The notes under the pieces were generated by a model. That model made no database searches. It was not told the DNA's origin and saw nothing but the letters and a program-made list of their open reading frames with translations. Shown in pieces: positions 55,768 to 64,000 of a stretch of DNA of 64,000 bases; position 1 is the first letter of the stretch, and each line of letters starts with the position of its first letter. This DNA comes from Phycomyces blakesleeanus NRRL 1555(-). Its lineage: Eukaryota; Mucoromycota; Mucoromycetes; Mucorales; Phycomycetaceae. The stretch lies in the NCBI RefSeq assembly GCF_001638985.1, contig NW_017265170.1, positions 124,001-188,000 on the forward strand, given 5' to 3'. The position numbers and the translations under genes were made by a program.

Positions 55768-57990
55768 AGTCGACGGTCATCCCCACAGTAACGTTTTCTT
55801 TTTTCAAACTTGCACTAGCAACCGCTTCACACCGCCTTCAAAGTCGACGGTAATCCCAACAGTAATGTTTTCTTTTTTGAAACCTGTACCAACACTAGCT
55901 TCGCCACACTATCCAAATTAAAACCAAAAATCACACCAACAGCTTCTTCTTTGAGACCTGTACAAGCACTAGATTCGCCACACTATCCAAATTGAAACTG
56001 ATAACCACAGTATCATTTTCTTTCTTTGAAACCTGTACCAGTACTAGCTTCGCCGCACTATCAAAATTGAAACCAATAACCACAGTAATGTTTTCTTTTT
56101 TGAAACCTGTACCAGCACTAGCTTAGCCGCACTATCAAAATTGAAACCGATAACCACAGTAATGTTTTCTTTTTTGAAACCTGTACCAGCACTAGCATAG
56201 CCGCACTATCAAAATTGAAACCGATAACCACAGTAATGTTTTCTTTTTTGAAACCTGTACCAGCACTAGCATAGCCGCACTATCAAAATTGAAACCGATA
56301 ACCACAGTAATGTTTTCTTTTTTGAAACCTGTACCAGCACTAGCATAGCCGCACTATCAAAATTGACACCAAAAAACCATACTATTTCATTACTCTATTA
56401 CAACAATAAAATAAATATTGAAATAGAAGTTATATAGCAAAACTTCAACACTCAAAAGCAATACATTATTTTCTTTTCTTTTACACTTAGAGTGTTATGC
56501 ACTGCCATTCTCAGAATTGGCTTTCAACTTTCGCACATATACACTATTCATATCATCGCACTTCTGAAACCTTCTCATTTCATTCCATCGCATATAACTT
56601 TCAAAGCTTTTGACTTTTAGTATATTTTTGTGTGACTAATTCTAAATTAGGCGGACACCACCAAGCACAACGGCCCACTATAGAAATCTATTTTTTTTAT
56701 CAGTGTACACCATGAATGTCAAAGCTCTGTCACACGGACCACATACACGGGCCATTTACAAATACTGCCTACAAATAATATCTTTCTTTAACCCACTACA
56801 TACTCTTCACTATATGAAAAGAATATACGACTATTAAAGCTTTATACTTTTAAATAAAAGTAAAATAAAATAAAATCGCAGTCTTGTTCTCATATATTAT
56901 ATTAGATTATATTATTTTATTTCATATACTCTTAATAATAAATTGAATTTTAATTTTACACCAATAATTTTTAGAAAGAATATATCTATAATTCTCTTTC
57001 TTTTTGCTTTATTTTTCTGTTTGTGCCTGGGCTCATGTTTGTTTTGATTGTTTTCTGATAGGTATATCTTTCTTGTATAAGCTTTGTAATATATATTATA
57101 TTAAAACTTATATTAAATAGAATGAATGAGTTATAAAATAATATAAAAAAGTAATAAATTATGCATACGGTAGAATTTAATACTCAAGATATATATTATT
57201 TATTAGTCAACCAATAAAGGGCGAGTATGCACAATGAGCAAAACACATATAGCTTAACCAATAAAGGGTGAGTATGCACAATGAGTAAAGTACATATAGT
57301 TTAACCAATAAGTAATGAGTATGCGCAATGAGTAAAGTACATATAGTTTAACCAATAAGTAATGAGTATGCGCAATGAGTAAAATACATATAGTTTAACT
57401 AATAAATAATGAGTATACACGATTATTAACTACATTAAACTCTTGGCTGCAAACTAAAGTAAACTTGTACGATTACTAAGATATGTATTTTTAGTCAACC
57501 AATAAATAATACATATGCATCATTATTAAGAACTATATATCTTTGCAAACCAGTAAAGCATGTGGATTCACTATGAGTAAGAAATATTTTATTGGTTAAA
57601 AGACTAGTAGATATGCAAGATTAAGCAAAGCTATATTCTCAGTTAACCAATAGAGAGTAAAGATTCATATTCATCAGACATATGTTTTTAGTCAATCAAT
57701 AAATAGTAAATGTATATCATTATTAAGAACTGTATTTTTTGCTAACCAATAAAGAATGCAGCCTCAAGATTTGTAAAGTTGTTTTGCAGCTAAATCAAGA
57801 AAGGTGCATATGCAGGATGAATTAGAATTACAATTTCAGTTAACCAATAAAAAAAAGGATATGTAATATCAGCAGTATAATTCTGTCCGGATTGGCTGCC
57901 TATTATGTTCAATCTGGACTGAATGGATATTTCCGACAATCTCGGACCACCGGAATCCAAAAGAAAATAATATCATAAAAACATATACAA
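55768..57990 (+). repeat. Higher-order repeat, copy 1 (74-bp array plus CCAAT-rich block)
   Basis: Nearly identical to 61864-64000. First part (about 55768-56370) is a tandem array: two units with CTTCAAAGTCGACGGT..AACTTGCACTAGCAACCGC, then about seven units of 74 bp around GAAACCTGTACCAGCACTAGC, GCCGCACTATCAAAATTGA and CCACAGTAATGTTTTC. It is followed by a non-repeated 800 bp and a block of CCAATAA-containing repeats (57200-57880). This copy has two more 74-bp units than the second. No genes. Confidence 0.92.
57200..57880 (+). repeat. CCAAT-rich tandem repeat block, copy 1
   Basis: Four to five units of about 48 bp (AACCAATAAGTAATGAGTAT, GCGCAATGAGTAAAGTACA, TATAGTTT) lead into a looser series with AACCAATAAA or close variants at irregular 50-100-bp steps. 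At least eight CCAAT pentamers lie on the same strand. Could bind a CCAAT factor or be a passive satellite; no gene follows. Confidence 0.7.
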
Positions 57991-58674
57991 TAGTAATAAT
58001 AACTTTACTTTCTTATAAATATAAAGCTTTTATCATATATCTCTCAAATAATTTCAAAATAACCCATATATTTTGTCTCCTTAAGATTTTAATTAAAATT
58101 ATATCGGTTTTAAGCTATAGATAATGATACAATATATATATATAGTAATTATTCACAATTACATGGTTCTTTTTTTGTTAATATTTTAAATGTATGATAG
58201 GCACTATATATATACATATATATATATATTCATACAGTTGAAGTTATGTTTTCTAGTATGTTTAATATATGCAGTACTATCTAGGTGCGGACCCTTTTTT
58301 TACAATTACACTTGGTGGAATTTAATCAAAGAATAATAATATACAGAATATTATTATCGAGTTATTTTGAAACAGTCGGTATTTATTGTCAAAATTTTAC
58401 CCTATAACTATATATATAAATTGCTATTGTATCTTGAATACACTATTAGGTATATATATATATATTCTTCTTCTTCTCTTCAACATACACTGATACAGAC
58501 ATACACCAGAAATCACTATCGATCTATATATTTATATATAGCTCTTACTTTATTTTAGATATACTGTTCAGCCTATTTTCTTTCTTCCCTTCAACACACG
58601 TACACACACACGCACATGCCCACGCCCACGCACATGCCCACGCACACGCACTTGCACTTGCACTTGCACACACT
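57991..58674. other. Gene-free spacer with simple repeats
   Basis: AT-rich with several (TA)n runs and, at 58600-58672, CAC-rich repeats (CACACGCACATGCCCACGC). The His/Thr-rich 82-codon frame at 58616 is a product of this simple repeat. Confidence 0.5.
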
Positions 58675-59720
58675 CAGAGATCTCTCTACCAGTCAATTGG
58701 CTGCACCAATACAAAATATACGATATTGTCTATTTCGTTTTATGTCTTTTTACAAACTAAGGGTGCTAATTGGTAATTCGGACAGTGTGCGCTTTTTTGT
58801 AAACTGGTATTACCAATCGGTGGTGCAGACAGCCTTTGTGTACCCGATCGTAAAAGAACCATAGCAGAGCCCATCGACAGGGACACTGTTATCCATATGG
58901 AGGTTGAAATACCATTTAGTATTCACTCAAAACTATTCGGAGAGAAGTGTGTATTAAAATAACCTTTGCTGTACCGCAACCAAAACAAAAAAAAATATTT
59001 TTTTAACGATGGCTTAAATCTCCTTTCGACATTCCCAACATTCCGCCATCCCAGTTGAGGATCTTCATTCCTGTTGGGGATCGACATTCATATTGTATTG
59101 CAACTCAAAGTGGACCAAAAGCGACGCAATACAAAAAGGAAGCGCACTCTTTTTAAAAAAAACCAAAATATTCTTTATTTTATTTTTTAGACGGCTGTCC
59201 ATGGTATATACAAGTCGAGCAAAAAATAAGCCCTTGGTCATACCTTCGTGTCCCTATAAACTGCTCAATGCTTTAAAAACCGGCACCAATAAATAAAAAA
59301 AAAATCTATTACGTCTAGCAACACCAGCTTCACAACGCTATCAAAATTGACATCAACAACCATAATATCCTTTTATTCCACTATCACTGAAAAATAAAAA
59401 TTGAAATAATATCCATATAATAAAACTTCAAAACTCAAAAGCCATACACTATATTCTTTTATATTTGAAGTGCTATATACCACTATTCTCAGAACTACCT
59501 TCAAACTCTTGCACGCACATAACACTTGTATGCTTATGCTTCCAAGACTGTCTTCAGTGACAATGACCCCAGCCCATCATACATATTCTCCAAAGCTTCC
59601 GACTTTTACTATATCTTTAAATAACTGGTTCTAGACCAAACAGAAATCACCCATCACAAAGTCCTACCATAGTAATCTCTCTTTATAGGCGCACACAATA
59701 ATCCTCAAGTCTATAATAAT
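58675..59720 (+). repeat. Higher-order repeat, diverged copy 2 (segment X plus short array remnant)
   Basis: 58675-59290 matches 61258-61862 (shared GATCTCTCTACCAGTCAATT, GGGTGCTAATTGGTAATTCG, GTGCGCTTTTTTGTAAACTG, AACGATGGCTT, ATAAGCCCTTGGTCA). 59330-59700 is a diverged version of the part that follows the array in copies 1 and 3 (CTATCAAAATTGACA, AACTCAAAAGC.ATACA, ATTCTCAGAA). The 74-bp array is reduced to about one unit here. Confidence 0.8.
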
Positions 59721-60997
59721 AATAAAATTGTTATACACCCTAATTCTCAAACCCGTCTTATATAAAAAAAAATATTCTTACACACTGCCTCCGTCTATCT
59801 CACTATCCCGCACTCTTTACACAATACAAATACTCTACTATCAAAACCTTCTCGATATTTTTAAAATAAAATCGCTGTTACAATTCACTCTCATTCTTCT
59901 TCAGCCTTTCACTTTAATCAATTCGACTCGGTCTCCACCTACCCTATTTATTTTACTATATTTAAATAGACAAAACAAATAGAAGCTATAATGATTTATA
60001 TATGTATTTGATTTAATTACAAGCATATTATTTATATATATAGGTTTAAAAAGTATTATAAGAGATGTGTATGTAGTTAAAATATGTGTAGTCGAGGTTT
60101 GTGTGTGTGTGTGTGTGTGTGTAGGTGAGGTATGTGAGAAGGGGGGAGTGGGGTAGGGGGTGCGATAAAGAGTGGCTTAGGAAGATCGAGAGTGAAGGTC
60201 AGTGTATTCTTGAGAAAACCGCAAAACTATAAGGTTGCTCATTCTTTATAAACAATATTTGAAGCTAATGAGCTTTCTCTATAAAAGCAATCTAAGCGCA
60301 CAGCTTTCATATCCGTAGTGAAGTTATGAATTCTATATACATAAACAGCAATGCCTTTGCGATAGACATGCGTTGAGTAACAGCTTTATTATAAAAAAAT
60401 GACGAAGCTATCTTCCTAAGTAAGTATGCTTCCCGTCTAAAACAAGTACACAATCATATAAAAGTCAAAATTAATTAACCAAAAATGGAAGTCCAATGAC
60501 TTTGACATTATACTCGATAGCTAACTAATAACTTATATTCTTTGGCTTATATCTTTGTGCGTGCAGATAATGAGGCCTATAAAAATCTCATATTAATATA
60601 TTAGTATATAAAATAAATTCTAAAACGCTTTATTTTATTACTGAAAAAGGTTGGTACTACTATATTCGGTAATTATCGAAGTAGTAGCTTGACCAAAATA
60701 TATAGCTTGTATCATTAACTTCTCATCCGATTTCTCATATATACTCTCTTTTAGAAATATTTGAACAGTGAATTACAAAAGTATATATATATAGCTTATA
60801 TCATACACTTCTCAATCAATTGGTTAAATAATTCTGAGCAAGGATCAATATACTTTGCTTAAAATAAAATCCGATCCGAGCTATAAGCAACAAGATGTGT
60901 TTTAATGTGCTTCTAAAATAATTCGATCCACTGGATATTTATGGATCAATTAACGTCTTACTTTCCTTAATTATCTTTTTCTCTCTTTTTCTCTCGC

Positions 60998-61046
<49 letters not shown>

Positions 61047-61257
61047 TTCTCTCACTTTCGCACTTTCTGTTTATTTACCGCAAATCTTTATCTCGTTGAT
61101 CTCTCTTCTTCTTGGACAATTAGATCCTTAAGATAACACGCCGCGTGATAAATCCATATATCAAAAGTCACTCTAGAATCATATATACAACCTGTTAGTG
61201 TATTTCAGATAAGCTCTTACATCTATCTCTTTCCTCTTTCCAATATACACGCACACA
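59721..61257. other. Gene-free spacer with microsatellites
   Basis: No gene. (GT)n at about 60101-60122, followed by a short G-rich run (GGGGGGAGTGGGGTAGGGGG near 60141-60160) that could form a G-quadruplex, and a long (CT)n tract at about 60995-61046. Otherwise AT-rich. Confidence 0.55.
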
Positions 61258-64000
61258 GTCAGGGATCTCTCTACCAGTCAATTGGCTGCACAGATACAAA
61301 ATATATGATATTGTCTATTTCGTTTTATGTTTCTTTATAAACTAAGGGTGCTAATTGGTAATTCGGACAGTGTGCGCTTTTTTGTAAACTGGTATTACCA
61401 ATCGGTGGTGTAGACAGCCTTTGTGTACCCAATAGTAAAAGAACCATAACAGGGCCCATTTACAGGGATACTGTTATCCATACGGAGGTTTAAATACCGC
61501 CCAGTGTTCACTTACAGTCGTTGAGAGAGGATAGTATATTAATGTGACCTTCACTGCGCCGTAATCAAAACAAAAAAAAATTCTTTTTTAACGATGGCTT
61601 GAATCTTCTTTCGACATTCCCTACATTCCTCCATCCTTGTCAACGATCTTCATTCCTGTTGGGAATCGTCATTCATACAATATTGCAACTTAAAGTTGAC
61701 AGAAACTGTCGCAATATAAAAAGAGAGCACACTCTTTTGAAAAAAAAATTGAAAGACTATTTATTTTATCTTTTTGACGACTGTTCACTGTATATGCGGC
61801 TCCAACAAAAATAAGCCCTTGGTCAAATCTTTGTGTTCCTATAAACTTCTCAACGCTTTAAAAATCGACGGTCATCCCCACAGTAACGTTTTCTTTTTTC
61901 AAACTTGCACTAGCAACCGCTTCGCACCGCCTTCAAAGTCGACGGTCATCCCCACAGTAATGTTTTCTTTTTTCAAACTTGCACTAGCAACCGCTTCACA
62001 CCGCCTTCAAAGTCGACGGTAATCCCAACAGTAATGTTTTCTTTTTTGAAACCTGTACCAACACTAGCTTCGCCACACTATCCAAATTGAAACCAAAAAT
62101 CACACCAACAGCTTCTTCTTTGAGACCTGTACAAGCACTAGATTCGCCACACTATCCAAATTGAAACTGATAACCACAGTATCATTTTCTTTCTTTGAAA
62201 CCTGTACCAGTACTAGCTTCGCCGCACTATCAAAATTGAAACCAATAACCACAGTAATGTTTTCTTTTTTGAAACCTGTACCAGCACTAGCTTAGCCGCA
62301 CTATCAAAATTGAAACCGATAACCACAGTAATGTTTTCTTTTTTGAAACCTGTACCAGCACTAGCATAGCCGCACTATCAAAATTGACACCAAAAAACCA
62401 TACTATTTCATTACTCTATTACAACAATAAAATAAATATTGAAATAGAAGTTATATAGCAAAACTTCAACACTCAAAAGCAATACATTATTTTCTTTTAC
62501 ACTTAGAGTGTTATGCACTGCCATTCTCAGAATTGGCTTTCAACTTTCGCACATATACACTATTCATATCATCGCACTTCTGAAACCTTCTCATTTCATT
62601 CCATCGCATATAACTTTCAAAGCTTTTGACTTTTAGTATATTTTTGTGTGACTAATTCTAAATTAGGCGGACACCACCAAGCACAACGGCCCACTATAGA
62701 AATCTATTTTTTTTATCAGTGTACACCATGAATGTCAAAGCTCTGTCACACGGACCACATACACGGGCCATTTACAAATACTGCCTACAAATAATATCTT
62801 TCTTTAACCCACTACATACTCTTCACTATATGAAAAGAATATACGACTATTAAAGCTTTATACTTTTAAATAAAAGTAAAATAAAATAAAATCGCAGTCT
62901 TGTTCTCATATATTATATTAGATTATATTATTTTATTTCATATACTCTTAATAATAAATTGAATTTTAATTTTACACCAATAATTTTTAGAAAGAATATA
63001 TCTATAATTCTCTTTCTTTTTGCTTTATTTTTCTGTTTGTGCCTGGGCTCATGTTTGTTTTGATTGTTTTCTGATAGGTATATCTTTCTTGTATAAGCTT
63101 TGTAATATATATTATATTAAAACTTATATTAAATAGAATGAATGAGTTATAAAATAATATAAAAAAGTAATAAATTATGCATACGGTAGAATTTAATACT
63201 CAAGATATATATTATTTATTAGTCAACCAATAAAGGGCGAGTATGCACAATGAGCAAAACACATATAGCTTAACCAATAAAGGGTGAGTATGCACAATGA
63301 GTAAAGTACATATAGTTTAACCAATAAGTAATGAGTATGCGCAATGAGTAAAGTACATATAGTTTAACCAATAAGTAATGAGTATGCGCAATGAGTAAAA
63401 TACATATAGTTTAACTAATAAATAATGAGTATACACGATTATTAACTACATTAAACTCTTGGCTGCAAACTAAAGTAAACTTGTACGATTACTAAGATAT
63501 GTATTTTTAGTCAACCAATAAATAATACATATGCATCATTATTAAGAACTATATATCTTTGCAAACCAGTAAAGCATGTGGATTCACTATGAGTAAGAAA
63601 TATTTTATTGGTTAAAAGACTAGTAGATATGCAAGATTAAGCAAAGCTATATTCTCAGTTAACCAATAGAGAGTAAAGATTCATATTCATCAGACATATG
63701 TTTTTAGTCAATCAATAAATAGTAAATGTATATCATTATTAAGAACTGTATTTTTTGCTAACCAATAAAGAATGCAGCCTCAAGATTTGTAAAGTTGTTT
63801 TGCAGCTAAATCAAGAAAGGTGCATATGCAGGATGAATTAGAATTACAATTTCAGTTAACCAATAAAAAAAAGGATATGTAATATCAGCAGTATAATTCT
63901 GTCCGGATTGGCTGCCTATTATGTTCAATCTGGACTGAATGGATATTTCCGACAATCTCGGACCACCGGAATCCAAAAGAAAATAATATCATAAAAACAT
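61258..64000 (+). repeat. Higher-order repeat, copy 3 (segment X, array, CCAAT block), runs off window
   Basis: 61258-61862 is segment X (compare 58675). 61864-64000 repe­ats 55768-57980 almost base for base, including the CCAAT block (63230-63880), differing mainly in array length: three CGACGGT units instead of two and two fewer 74-bp units. The sequence is cut by the window end while still identical to copy 1. Confidence 0.92.

Noticed and set aside
55768..56370. CRISPR-like array
   Set aside because: Regular repeats, but units are continuous tandem copies without unique spacers, in a eukaryotic context.
58616..58864. His/Thr-rich 82-codon protein
   Set aside because: Encoded by a CAC-rich simple repeat and segment X; the second copy of X lacks the frame.
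58675..59290. 5S rRNA or other structural RNA in segment X
   Set aside because: No internal control region or rRNA signature recognised; only the duplication suggests importance.
61774..62022. 82-codon frame across the array
   Set aside because: Frame follows repeat units; copy 1 reads differently and no motif is present.

Overview
The window is an AT-rich (LINE excepted) stretch of a fungal nuclear genome made almost entirely of transposable elements stacked inside one another. Short GT-AG introns, a tRNA-Tyr gene with a 10-nt intron after position 37, and the transposon types (CACTA/Tnp2-like, pogo-like, MULE, Tc1/mariner, an L1-like LINE with zinc knuckles, 5-bp-TSD LTR elements) point to an early-diverging fungus, most likely Mucoromycota; the species is inferred, not proven. 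I see no convincing host protein-coding gene. The only probable host genes are two tRNAs.

Layout. 1-2956: decayed Tnp2-like transposase (-). 4.08-7.81 kb: two pogo-like pseudogenes with two solo LTRs in inverted orientation. 8.79-11.22 kb: multi-exon MULE transposase with SWIM finger (-), broken. 12.2-27.9 kb: 'element A', a CACT(G/A)-ended transposon whose transposase is split by a second member of its own family, element B (19157-26369, 3-bp TSD TAC). A also holds a Tc1/mariner copy (12695-14039) that landed in a minisatellite. 27.9-33.2 kb: an overall palindromic block with outer inverted-repeat arms, convergent tRNA-Tyr and tRNA-Gln genes, and a 1.5-kb LTR-like inverted repeat between them. 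33544-34087: third copy of the 543-bp solo LTR. 35081-45528: a classical CACTA element (TSD TTA) carrying a divergent gene pair, a nested solo LTR (TSD CTCTG) and a nested 5.35-kb LINE (13-bp TSD). 46.6-49.9 kb: element D, with element C (49895 to about 55.7 kb) inserted in an intron of D's accessory gene. 55.77-64 kb: higher-order repeats (74-bp arrays, CCAAT-rich blocks) with no genes.

Main result. Elements A, B, C and probably D share a three-gene plan: gene 3 (-), a four-exon accessory gene (+), and a convergent Tnp2-like transposase (-). The accessory gene keeps a 306-nt exon 2 in all three copies and 186-nt exon 3 in two. Gene 3 keeps exons of 66, 68 and 62 nt in B and C. I cannot assign either of these two proteins to a known family. 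Reading A and the 26.4-27.7 kb fragment together across B restores one continuous transposase reading frame, which confirms both the termini and the nesting. All copies carry stops or frameshifts, so the system is seen here only as fossils.
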